Positions 36,601 to 44,615 of a stretch of DNA of 64,000 bases are shown one piece after another. How positions within the stretch are numbered: position 1 is the stretch's first letter; every line of letters begins with the position of its first letter. The notes beneath the pieces are model-generated. The model did not search any database. It worked only from the letters and a program-made list of their open reading frames with translations, and was not told the origin of the DNA. Source of the DNA: Verrucomicrobiales bacterium (GTDB taxonomy: Bacteria; Verrucomicrobiota; Verrucomicrobiia; Verrucomicrobiales; DEV007). The stretch is from NCBI GenBank assembly GCA_029213025.1, contig JARGOZ010000003.1, positions 1 through 64,000 of the forward strand. The letters run 5' to 3'. The translations under genes and the position numbers were made by a program.

Positions 36601-36699
36601 ATTCCGGGCAGTTACTATCTGAAATTTGGTGGAGATGAAAGCGGATATCACATCCCCGTAACTGCTCATAAACATTCAAAACTGATTTTGAAACGGTAG
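33598..36699 (+). CDS. BlaR1/MecR1-like M56 metalloprotease sensor with carboxypeptidase-regulatory-like extension
   Basis: This 1033-residue protein has an N-terminal M56 peptidase with membrane helices at about 18-40, 44-65, 125-145 and 338-360. The zinc motif HELAH lies near 223-227, with a downstream EREAACDSLA supplying the third ligand. BlaR1 proteins end in a penicillin-binding sensor domain. Here the roughly 650 periplasmic residues are instead several beta-sandwich modules of the carboxypeptidase-regulatory or prealbumin-like kind (TILDETTGKPVADAEIRKA, GRVIDSAGKPVAGETVQLI). The ligand sensed is therefore probably not a beta-lactam. The pair should work as sensor protease and repressor. 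Confidence 0.85.
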   Translation: MSTVLEWFDTPAWQTLVRSFGHSLWAGTVIALLAVILVWSIPAKWANLRYLLALSAQLLIPLLTVVVWALLFHSGKVSRPSTNNYLPSPVVATPAPTTENVIQSPGITQTIADNIAEPFHWSPLVCLSWISGTLFFLTILFRDARSAADLVRKRSSTESRIEFLEPLLSELKLKIGISSEVSLRTCGQIIHPAVTGFLKRVILIPANLPENTSTKMWRVILAHELAHIKRYDYQVNLIQRVCESILFFNPAVWFLGNLAREEREAACDSLASRAVSDQRETYVEGVAEWIKMTAGTTGRTPTPLMSMAGQRPSGISARMKRILFPTHRPAPTINLSSVLVSILLVGFAVWSIHSVSIRAADILTGKERARISSSLRAETPPAIKRTDPYELKINIRDEQGQPFEKAFLDKLVLSLNVSHENSALSTNLSNHQNFTRKIEGGVSQIRYFSPEWVPVSSPWMAPEPEENEMEHTITLKKGTDSYLKILNEAGAPIGNLDFNLVFNGRGHHQKVTSNTDGTVTLQLDEPAEFTLYLYDKNYAWCDIDSIKVRPGETTPVTIPNNAPFTLTILDETTGKPVADAEIRKAREFDYAHRPLGTTDRDGRVIIHQMTRNEIRDLCVISPEGHRAFLTDLSPYHGENQTRQIPAPRRLSGTLDLTQLTGVEPDASGRYPLKINGGTSWEKGHTNGWRQSALTDPAANGTAKFRIENLWPGRLTLSAGNAEWRTPDIDSATEPVVFSASTPKTILPNQREKLGERDIVIDFKAPQGTEPWDGDVKVSTYGIDGWEHTKQRVVAGKMIFRDAPIYFPLTIEISPEWSDGFWFQEKRIYISKRNEIPSENEAIQAEIPVVEAGGIKGKILESDGTPASDLLISVRHVPGEGENKLRSLPPIKNSSQSNDQISEFFAAPLPLGYWYRLHIYRKNTRIASDPIFIGREKPFLETTLQFTEGVSVTGRVIDSAGKPVAGETVQLIYTAPEGGIFSNEGIETHFDGAFQFERVNLDIPGSYYLKFGGDESGYHIPVTAHKHSKLILKR

Positions 36700-36728
36700 A
36701 GCAGCATCAATCTTTCGTTACTTTCGTT

Positions 36729-36759
36729 GGACAGATCGGCTGTCCCCAGTGTGAACGCT
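36729..36759 (+). repeat. Hairpin-forming direct repeat, copy 1
   Basis: GGACAGATCGGCTGTCCCC followed by AGTGTGAACGCT. GGACAG and CTGTCC are inverted copies around a 5-base loop. Further copies lie at 36784-36814 and 43475-43505, all in the same orientation. Confidence 0.8.
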
Positions 36760-36783
36760 GACTTTCACCTCATGAAGTATCGT

Positions 36784-36814
36784 GGACAGATAGGCTGTCC
36801 CCAGTGAGAACGCT
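36784..36814 (+). repeat. Hairpin-forming direct repeat, copy 2
   Basis: GGACAGATAGGCTGTCCCC followed by AGTGAGAACGCT, two differences from copy 1. Its last base is part of the stop codon of the 1800-residue NTPase, so the element abuts the sigma/NTPase module exactly. Confidence 0.8.
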
Positions 36815-39800
36815 TACGCAAACTGGTCTTGGATCTTTAGTGCCAGGGAGTATTGCAGGCTGCACAGAGTTCGAAGAACATGATGAAAAGTAGTTGCGGC
36901 ATTTGGGTTACCTTCTAAGTCATCTCGGTTTTCCAATGATATTACTTCGATTAATTTCAAAGCCCCATGATTCGACCTATTGCCGTATTTCCAATAATTT
37001 ATATGCATATCTATGACTTTATCTTTCATCACTCCAAGTAAATCGATTCTCGAGTCACTCGCTACTGGTCCGGCAAGAAAATGTAAAACCTCGTCAATCT
37101 GGTCATCAGACAGTTCACCGGTGACGTAATTTTTGTATTCCGGGACGATGCCCTCAAAAAAGACTTGGTAGGACTCGTCAAGATGGGTAGCACTAATTCG
37201 GTCGCCGTGAAAAAACAGCATTTGAGTAAATTCCTTTTTATGATAATCCGCAGATAAAGAGTAAAAACTAGATTTAAAAAAACGGTCGATCAAAATCTTC
37301 CAACACCGGATTAGAACTAACTGATCATCGTGCGATTGAGCCCCATATTTTAATAGATCTGAAAGAAATGTGTATGTGTGGGAGCTTCCACCTTTGCCAA
37401 TTTTTAATAGATTATCCCACGTTTTCAGCAACCTCTCTTGATCGAAAGATCTAATCGTTCTTAGAGCTTCTCTTCCCAAAATAAAGCGGTCGGAAGGATA
37501 ACAGTCCCAATGCTCTTCCAAATATGCTTTTTCTGGGAAAACGCTCGATAAAGAATCGACTAATAGACCATCTATGAAAGAAATTTCATGGACATCGCGA
37601 TCGTCTTCGGATCCCGAGAATAGTAAGGGATTCGCTGCGGAGATGAAGAGATCAAAATCGAACCAATAACTTGCCCTGTTGAGGGTGTGTTTGTTTTGGT
37701 CAACGCTTTCTTTAGCTGGTATCTCAATATTCCATTCCGAGGGATAGTTGTCCTCCCATAGATTCGACCATTTCTCTTCAAGGACCCTGTCCTCAGTTTC
37801 GGAGTCTAATTCACCACATTTTGAACAATTCTGCCGAATTTGGGAGAATTTAAGTGCAAATGTAAGTAATGGATAATAGTCATCTCCGATGACTTCCCGT
37901 AATACCCAGAACTCTTGAAAAAGGGTCTGAACTGTAAAGTTTCTAGCCCTCCGTGCAAACGCAACACATAGTTGGCGAATATCCTGGTTGTCCGGTTCGA
38001 TTGTAATCATCCAAGGAATAGCGATCGCCAAAAAATGTTCACCGTCGTGATGCGCGTCATCGCGACCATAGTGCCGGCATATCGGTGGGGATTCTATCAA
38101 TTCCCAAAATGCTTTCTTTATGTCTTTACAAATCGAATCGTTTTCAATCAACACTTTGTGGCCAAGCTTCAAACAAACCGCCACTAAAGCTGATTTTGCA
38201 TGGCGAGGATCCCGCAAAGCCGATTCAAAGCTGCCGATTGAAGTTGGGATTTCCCATTCGGTTACTTCTTCAATTTTTTCAGCTATGTTTTTTACCTCTT
38301 CCAAAGTCAATGCACGGCCATCGGTGATGAGATTCCTGCCCCACATAGGTATTTGAATTTTCTGCTGCTGCTGAGAATTCTCAGCAATTGCGTCTTTATT
38401 GACTAATTCATCCGGGAATTCGCACCACCAATACTCACCACCTTTAGAATCTGTTTTTGATTTCCAATTTTTCTTCTCAAATTGAAATGACAGACGCTTC
38501 ATCTCGATTTTCTTGGCTCCCGAAGTTGACTCACTAAGGTCCTGGTAATGAGTGGTCAGATCTCTGAATAGCGCATTAAATATTGAATCTTGAGCACCTA
38601 CTCGCATCAGGAATTCGGATAGACGAATATTTCGATTCTCACGATTCAACCAACTATTTCGTGCCTTGTATGTGTGTTCGTTATCACGATAATCATACAA
38701 TTCAGGCACGGAATGCTCAATCACCGCTGCCAGATCAAAATCAAAGATGTTTGGATCAAAAAGTAATGGTTTAAGGGCGTCGCAAAAAAGTCGCGGGCAA
38801 CTCTTGCCTACACATACTAGAACACCAGCCAGTGCTGTCGACTCGCCCTTTGAGAAAATCTTGGAAACGATGGGATTGATAGATTTATCATCTTCGCTCT
38901 GAACTATAAGCCACTGCTCCAGTGCCATTAAAGCACAAGAAACTATGTCAACTGTGTTCAGGTTATCTCTATTCCATGAGTAGGTATGGCTCCACCCCTT
39001 CCAATCGACCTGTTCGCTCCCGATTTTAAGGGTAATGGTCGAGGGATTTGGGACGGAGTGTGGCCACCAATCGTATAATCGGTCAGTTGCAAAATTTGTA
39101 AGTGCCACAATCATTTCGAGAGCAGGTTCCCAATCTGACTCAAGAAATTGATAGAACGAAGCTTTAGTCCAAAATGGAGGACTAAAATCGAACCCTGAAA
39201 ATGTAAATCCGTGATGATCCGCCATCGTCGTGTCTCGAAATTCAGAAGAACTATCAGTAAATTCGCGTTTGGGCCACTCGATCAAGAAAGCCAAAGTTGC
39301 CTCGCAAGCCGCTTCCGGAGCAACTTTGAAAAGTTCAATTGAATGCTTACTTGTAAGATATTCCTTGGCGAACTCTCTTGAAATTGCATGCTTTGGTCCG
39401 AGATCCCAACTTGCAATTGGGAAGACTATTTCGGGTTGCCTACTGAAAAATGAATTACCTCTTTCGTATTTTCCTACCCATTTTTCATCGATCTGACCCG
39501 GTGTTTGAGACGATATAGCCTTTCGTCCGGACGCTATAAGGACGAGATCAGAAATCTCGTTAGGGTATTCCGAACTAGCCAATAAGCAAGCTCTGTATAT
39601 CGCTGAATGGTGAGAACGGCTAATTTCACCTGTGATTTCTTTATCAAGCTCTTTCGCGCAATTGTCTACCAAGACTTTTGCGAATCCAGTCCAGATTTCG
39701 CAAATTCGCTCACCAAATATTTCTGCAGAATCGTCGTGAGTAAAAGCACTTGCGAAAATTACCCCAAAATTTGCTAATTCTACTGGAATGTCTTGAACAA

Positions 39801-42216
39801 CAAGCTTGTTTTCCTGTTCTAAAAACTGTGCAACCCCGAGCCAATGCAGGATTTTGGGAAACTTGGCTTCAGGGAAGTCAAGTTCGTTTTCATTCATGTT
39901 AAACTTTTCACATATTACAAGATACTGAGGGTTTACTACAGTAGCTACGGCTTGAATTCTCTGCAATAACCTCTCGAGCAATCTGCATTTTTCGTTTACA
40001 AGTGAATCACGAAGCACTTCCAATTTATCAAGTTGCTCGTCGGCGAATATCAATGCGTCGAGCCAAAGATCCAAGTATACTGCTGACTCAGTATCTGATT
40101 TTAGCCGTAAACTGAATTGTTCAACATTTTGTAACCAATTATCCACATCATCTCGAAGCTCAGTTTCGGCATATAGTTTTATTGACCTCATCCATGCTGG
40201 GCAATCACTTTTGCCTTGAATAAGATTGATCGGTCGCTCTTCGGATCGTATCGAAAGATAACGGCTCCAATCACTTAGCAAATCGTGTGAAAATTCGATT
40301 CGTCCTTCCGGATTCTTTCGTAAAATCCGGCTTTCAACTAACTCTTCCCCTTGAACCTCTTTACCAATGAAAAAGTTTTCCGTCAGAGACTTGGTGCGTA
40401 TATTTGCCAATTCAATCCCTACCTCTTTAGCAAGATTTGCCGCTGGGGACATTGTTTTGCCGCGCATAACTTGGTCTTTCCACCACCATTCAGCAATCTC
40501 AGCCTCATTGGTCAACGACGTGCCTGTTCCTGGATTTCCTGAAACGACAACGTCGAGGATTTTTACATTGGATAAGAGGCTTTTGATTTTGGGATCATAG
40601 GCCAATCTCCGTATATCGGGATGAGTGGAAGCTACTGTTTCAAAATCAATTTCGGAGAGTTCTCCAACCTGTATATTTTCTAAAGAGCGGAGAGGGCATT
40701 GTTTTAGAAGAGGGTGCACCGAACGTTTCCAATCAGCTTCACTACTTTGTTGAGTAATGAAAACGATCTTCCACGGGTTGGACTCTGAGTTTGTTGCTTT
40801 AAATAGTATCTTACCAATGTTGCTCAGCACGCTATCGTTATAAAAATCGTCTAATCCATCAATGACAATCAGGCCTTCGGGGTTGCTGCTTCGCTCGAGA
40901 ACCTCTCCCAAATTCGGAACCTTCGCGTAGAGATCCATAAAACGGTCGGCGGTGAGCCAAAGAACCGGTGTATTTGCTTGGATGAACTGGTCAGCAATCC
41001 ATTTTACTAATGCACTTTTCCCGGTGCCTGATTGTCCAAAGATCCGCACCACTTCGGCTGAATTAAGAACGGATTCTATGTTTGATTTATCTGTTGCTCG
41101 ATCTAAGCGGAGGCCACCGAAAAGAAAATTATCTATTACCTCAATATTTTCGTTTGTGTGATCGTTGATCGTTGCCCATAAAGGTTCGTCGAATACATAG
41201 TTTTCGAGTAAATGTTCTTTCCGGATTTTCTCGATTAACTCGCTCCGTGAACAGCTTCCTCCTTCTCTTATTTCCCGCGCAATATTTAATAATGTCGTCC
41301 ACAGACTATCTATATTTGCATCAGTCCGGTGTGAGTTTTTAAGTACGTTACGGCAATTCTCTTTGGCAGATCTTAGGCTGGTAGAATTATTCCTCTCAAA
41401 GTCGAAGTCACAGAAGTAGAATTTTTTGAGGAGATCGCCAGGTTTCGCGGAGGCCTTTAAATTCGGAGAGGCAAAGGAGTTCAACACCTTTTGATATTTA
41501 TTATGAGGATTATCGGAATCGAGTTCATCACTGGTTTTAATGCGGCTTTGCCGAAGAAGTGAGTTAAGAGTCTCTGACGTTCCTTGAGCTATGGGACTAG
41601 AAAATAGAGCCACGAATAGGTTTGATTTTGAGGTGAACTGCTTCTTTTCGTCGGCTTTCCAAGCGGTCTCGTTTATATCGCCTTTCAATCCATTTTCAGT
41701 TACTGTCTTAAAACTCTTGATAGACACTCCAGTTTCAGAAAACTGTTGATCCTTTATAAAACTTAATACCAAGTCTCCAAAAGGCTCCCAGGATTCGTCC
41801 TGCCGCTTTAAATGGACAACTTTTCCGAGGTCATTTATCGAATCTCTTCCAGATAATATCTCGGTAAAAATATAAGCAACGACATGATCCTCAAAATCAA
41901 AACCCATTCCACTTGTTGATTTTAGGCTTGGAGTATTCTTCTTTGTCTTTGGCGGTACCGAGGGTCGCAATAATTCAGACGGATCAACCAGCGGATTGGG
42001 CACGGCTGGCGCTGCGATTTCCACGATTTCGTCGTTACCCGCTTTTCTTGTGTCGAGAGCGTTTTTGAGCAATGCGTCAGTTGTGAGATACTTAGCTGCA
42101 ATTTCGCGCGCGGCCGTGTTATCTCTAAGCATGGTATTTAATTCTGTCCGTTCGCTCTCGGTGAACTCCGGATCAGAAGACTTTTGTAGTAGATCTTCAA
42201 GTCGAGTTGTATTCAT
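36814..42216 (-). CDS. Anti-sigma-like N-terminus, predicted nuclease and STAND-type NTPase, giant protein
   Basis: The protein has 1800 residues. Residues 1-55 (LEDLL ... TESERTELNTMLRD ... YLTTDALL) look like the N-terminus of FecR-type anti-sigma partners found beside ECF sigma factors in this phylum. Residues about 105-170 (GFDFEDHVVAYIF, a D in FGDLVLS near 148 and SIKSFK near 165) resemble the Cap4/Mrr-like nuclease domain of large defence ATPases. A P-loop NTPase follows, with Walker A FGQSGTGKSALVK (about 393-405), Walker B GLIVIDGLDDF (about 448-458), and a winged-helix end IEFSHDLLSDWSRYL. The remaining roughly 1150 residues are mainly helical without recognised repeats, the usual place of the sensor in Avs/STAND receptors. 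ATG overlaps the sigma stop by one base (TAATG). The DNA is visibly AT-richer than the flanks. Confidence 0.7.
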   Translation of the reverse strand: MNTTRLEDLLQKSSDPEFTESERTELNTMLRDNTAAREIAAKYLTTDALLKNALDTRKAGNDEIVEIAAPAVPNPLVDPSELLRPSVPPKTKKNTPSLKSTSGMGFDFEDHVVAYIFTEILSGRDSINDLGKVVHLKRQDESWEPFGDLVLSFIKDQQFSETGVSIKSFKTVTENGLKGDINETAWKADEKKQFTSKSNLFVALFSSPIAQGTSETLNSLLRQSRIKTSDELDSDNPHNKYQKVLNSFASPNLKASAKPGDLLKKFYFCDFDFERNNSTSLRSAKENCRNVLKNSHRTDANIDSLWTTLLNIAREIREGGSCSRSELIEKIRKEHLLENYVFDEPLWATINDHTNENIEVIDNFLFGGLRLDRATDKSNIESVLNSAEVVRIFGQSGTGKSALVKWIADQFIQANTPVLWLTADRFMDLYAKVPNLGEVLERSSNPEGLIVIDGLDDFYNDSVLSNIGKILFKATNSESNPWKIVFITQQSSEADWKRSVHPLLKQCPLRSLENIQVGELSEIDFETVASTHPDIRRLAYDPKIKSLLSNVKILDVVVSGNPGTGTSLTNEAEIAEWWWKDQVMRGKTMSPAANLAKEVGIELANIRTKSLTENFFIGKEVQGEELVESRILRKNPEGRIEFSHDLLSDWSRYLSIRSEERPINLIQGKSDCPAWMRSIKLYAETELRDDVDNWLQNVEQFSLRLKSDTESAVYLDLWLDALIFADEQLDKLEVLRDSLVNEKCRLLERLLQRIQAVATVVNPQYLVICEKFNMNENELDFPEAKFPKILHWLGVAQFLEQENKLVVQDIPVELANFGVIFASAFTHDDSAEIFGERICEIWTGFAKVLVDNCAKELDKEITGEISRSHHSAIYRACLLASSEYPNEISDLVLIASGRKAISSQTPGQIDEKWVGKYERGNSFFSRQPEIVFPIASWDLGPKHAISREFAKEYLTSKHSIELFKVAPEAACEATLAFLIEWPKREFTDSSSEFRDTTMADHHGFTFSGFDFSPPFWTKASFYQFLESDWEPALEMIVALTNFATDRLYDWWPHSVPNPSTITLKIGSEQVDWKGWSHTYSWNRDNLNTVDIVSCALMALEQWLIVQSEDDKSINPIVSKIFSKGESTALAGVLVCVGKSCPRLFCDALKPLLFDPNIFDFDLAAVIEHSVPELYDYRDNEHTYKARNSWLNRENRNIRLSEFLMRVGAQDSIFNALFRDLTTHYQDLSESTSGAKKIEMKRLSFQFEKKNWKSKTDSKGGEYWWCEFPDELVNKDAIAENSQQQQKIQIPMWGRNLITDGRALTLEEVKNIAEKIEEVTEWEIPTSIGSFESALRDPRHAKSALVAVCLKLGHKVLIENDSICKDIKKAFWELIESPPICRHYGRDDAHHDGEHFLAIAIPWMITIEPDNQDIRQLCVAFARRARNFTVQTLFQEFWVLREVIGDDYYPLLTFALKFSQIRQNCSKCGELDSETEDRVLEEKWSNLWEDNYPSEWNIEIPAKESVDQNKHTLNRASYWFDFDLFISAANPLLFSGSEDDRDVHEISFIDGLLVDSLSSVFPEKAYLEEHWDCYPSDRFILGREALRTIRSFDQERLLKTWDNLLKIGKGGSSHTYTFLSDLLKYGAQSHDDQLVLIRCWKILIDRFFKSSFYSLSADYHKKEFTQMLFFHGDRISATHLDESYQVFFEGIVPEYKNYVTGELSDDQIDEVLHFLAGPVASDSRIDLLGVMKDKVIDMHINYWKYGNRSNHGALKLIEVISLENRDDLEGNPNAATTFHHVLRTLCSLQYSLALKIQDQFA

Positions 42217-42758
42217 TACTTTTGTGCCTCCTTTGCAAGTTCCAATTTAATGCATTCGGCTAAACTATTTCTGAGTCGTTTGAGCTGCATTTTAACGGCG
42301 CTAAGACCACGGTTTTCGGCTTCTGATATTTCATGAATCGTTTTCCCATCAGCGTAAAAGTCAGTTAATACTCGTTGGTTTTTGGGACTGACTTTGTCGA
42401 GGCAAGTCTCCAAGGCGTTTAAACAGTCCGGATTCGAAGTTACGATTTGCGCCGAAGCATCGACCATTTTCTCTGCAATATCGGAATCAAACAGCATCCG
42501 CTCCTTCTCCCGATTCCGGTCTCTTATGACTCCCTTAATTTCGAATTTTGCAACAGCAGTTGCCCAAACGAGAAATGGAGTTTCTCGACCCCAAGTTTCG
42601 GATTTTTTCCATAAAGTGAGATTAGTCCGCTGCAAAGCTTCATCAGCATCACGTCCCCGACCGAGCGAAGCAGTACAAACGCAGCGGAGAGCATTTTGAG
42701 ATTCGGTCAATGCCTTCACGAAATGGTCTTCAGGCGCGTCTGTGGGAAAGTCTGGCAT
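42216..42758 (-). CDS. ECF-type sigma-70 family RNA polymerase sigma factor
   Basis: The 180-residue protein has sigma region 2 (LRCVCTASLGRGRDADEALQ, then NLTLWKKSE and FLVWATAVAKFEI) and region 4 helix-turn-helix (KVSPKNQRVLTDFY, KTIHEISEAENRGLSAVKMQ). It resembles the Rhodopirellula/Verrucomicrobium subgroup (TIGR02989), whose genes usually precede a FecR-like membrane anti-sigma gene. Here the downstream, translationally coupled partner is the STAND NTPase. Its target promoters are not identified; the roughly 50 bp upstream show no convincing repeated box. Autoregulation of the pair is the simplest guess. Confidence 0.88.
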   Translation of the reverse strand: MPDFPTDAPEDHFVKALTESQNALRCVCTASLGRGRDADEALQRTNLTLWKKSETWGRETPFLVWATAVAKFEIKGVIRDRNREKERMLFDSDIAEKMVDASAQIVTSNPDCLNALETCLDKVSPKNQRVLTDFYADGKTIHEISEAENRGLSAVKMQLKRLRNSLAECIKLELAKEAQK

Positions 42759-42797
42759 GTCTGTTCAAGAATTAACTCCACTAAATCGTAGTTTTGG

Positions 42798-43475
42798 TCA
42801 CATTTTTCTTTCAAAATTGTTGAAAATTTGGCTTCGATAAGTAATTCTCGATGATTTTTCTTCGTTGGGATACGAATAGTGCTCGATTGAATTGCCGTGA
42901 TTGTTTAGATGCGTGGTGTACCAATTGCCCAGTGTCTTGTGACCCGGCTGGCCATAACCCGGCAGCTTGACGTAGTTGCCGATAAAGTTCATTTTTGCAT
43001 TCTTGGCCGCCAGCATCACGATAGGCTGTTCGATGCCGTTGCAGTGGTGGTGGGCTTCGCCGTTCTCGGCCTGGTAGGTGATGACGGTGTTGTATAACAT
43101 GGTGCCGTCGCCCTTCGGGCGTGGCTTTGAACGCCTCGACCATGGCGGTCATCAGGCGAATGTGGTGCATCCGAATATAGGCGCGAACTTCATCGGCGGA
43201 CTTGCCGGCGTGGCCCAGGTTGTGAAGGTTCAGGATACTGCCTTCGTCCAGTTGCGGGAAGCCGGTGTAGGCAGTCCCGAGTGTATCGAGGGTGAAGAGT
43301 GCGGAGTTAGTAGGTCCGGCCCGCATGGCGCTGACGAGAATCTTTGTGAAGGCTACCTGCTTTTCTTTGGTGGTGCGACCGCTTGCGAAATCGGCTTCGT
43401 TGACGTTGGGAATATTGTTGAGTATCTGATCGGAGATTGCGTTGATCTGGCGATCACGATCTTTGATGTCGTTAG
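42798..43475 (-). pseudogene. Decayed DUF1552 gene fragment (5'-truncated, frameshifted)
   Basis: Two overlapping minus-strand frames make up one protein-like sequence. The upstream part runs from DIKDRDRQINAI through RMHHIRLMTAMVEAFKATPEG. The downstream part continues in another frame as MLYNTVITYQAENGEAHHH to NFIGNYVKLPGYGQPGHKTLGNW. The break is at about 43110-43113, where one extra C in CGCCCTT would restore the frame if removed. The order matches the C-terminal half of DUF1552 proteins of planctomycetes and verrucomicrobia. The 5' end stops at the hairpin repeat copy 3. Sequencing error at the C-run is possible, but truncation remains. Confidence 0.75.
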
Positions 43476-43505
43476 GCAGATAAGCTGTCCCCAGTGAGAA
43501 AACGC
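43475..43505 (+). repeat. Hairpin-forming direct repeat, copy 3
   Basis: GGCAGATAAGCTGTCCCC followed by AGTGAGAAAACGCC, similar to copies at 36729 and 36784 and in the same orientation. It truncates the DUF1552 pseudogene and bounds the sigma/NTPase module on its upstream side. Confidence 0.75.
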
Positions 43506-43764
43506 CAGTAAGAAAACGCAATGAACTATGTTTGGGGATGGTGCAGTGATGATATTCCAAATTCCCATGCTCATCCCTGAGGAAACGGTCAAAGCCTTTC
43601 GATGAACTACCGGGAAAAAAGGATTTTGCCTTCGCCTAATTTTTTGCGCTCTTTTCAAGGAAATTTCAATTCTGTCAATTACCGTGAGAGAACGGACTGC
43701 GGAACCGGTCCCGGATCGGGAATTACACCTGGCATCTTTGTTTTCTATCGATAAACTTTCGCTC

Positions 43765-44607
43765 ATGGCCTCCAAATACGCCATCCTGATCGCATATGAC
43801 GGATCCGAATTCTGCGGATGGCAGGCCCAGCGCGGCGTTGGCCAATACGAAAATCGCAAGCGGGGTATCGAGGCAATCCTGGTAGATGCTATCGCTCAAC
43901 TTTGTGGCGAGGAGACTACGGTCGTGGGGAGCGGTCGAACCGATGCCGGGGTCCATGCCAGTGGTCAGGTCGCACATTTCACTCTGGAATCCCCCCGCGA
44001 CTCGGAGAAAAACTTTCTGAACGGACTCAACAACCTCCTACCGGAGTCGATCAGGATTCACCGGCTCGGCCACGTTCCGGATTCGTTCAACGCCAAGTTC
44101 ACCGTGCGCAAACAATACAGCTACTATTTCCAGTCCGGGCCGGCCAACCTGCCGCATCTGCGGGCCTACTCGATGTGGAATCGCTACGACCTCGATGAAG
44201 ACCTGATGCAGGAGGCGCTGCAACACCTCATCGGCGAGCATGACTTCCTGCCTTTCTGCGGTGGTGGAGCGAAGGTTTCCTCTACGGTTCGGAAAATCCA
44301 TGAAGCGGAAATCACCCGGGAAGCGATCCCCCGGCCCGGTTGTTTTGACTCCTCCCGCCACCATCTTCTACGGATGCGAATCTGTGGTTCCGGGTTTCTC
44401 AAATACATGGTTCGCAGTATCGCCGGCACATTGAAACAAATCGGTGAAGGCCGCCGCGCCCCTAATGACATGGCTGAAATTCTGGAGAGCAAAGATCGCG
44501 GCCAGGTGGGACCAACCGCACCGGCCGGCGGACTGTGGCTGGACCGGGTCTGGTACCGGAAGCAGAGCGGAATCGATTTTCTGGACCAGATCGATGCGGG
44601 CCGGTGA
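43765..44607 (+). CDS. truA: tRNA pseudouridine synthase A
   Basis: ATG 43765 gives 280 residues starting MASKYAILIAYDGSEFCGWQ, the standard TruA opening; the frame from 43684 adds an unlikely N-terminus. The catalytic Asp lies in SGRTDAGVHASGQVAHF. Other TruA landmarks are KQYSYYF, HDFLPFCG, FLKYMVRSIAG and PTAPAGGLWLDRVWY. It converts U38-U40 in the tRNA anticodon arm to pseudouridine. The gene is intact even though 130 bp of it are duplicated at 27031-27160. It is convergent with the next gene, with only 8 bp between stops. Confidence 0.95.
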   Translation: MASKYAILIAYDGSEFCGWQAQRGVGQYENRKRGIEAILVDAIAQLCGEETTVVGSGRTDAGVHASGQVAHFTLESPRDSEKNFLNGLNNLLPESIRIHRLGHVPDSFNAKFTVRKQYSYYFQSGPANLPHLRAYSMWNRYDLDEDLMQEALQHLIGEHDFLPFCGGGAKVSSTVRKIHEAEITREAIPRPGCFDSSRHHLLRMRICGSGFLKYMVRSIAGTLKQIGEGRRAPNDMAEILESKDRGQVGPTAPAGGLWLDRVWYRKQSGIDFLDQIDAGR

Positions 44608-44615
44608 ACCACGTC

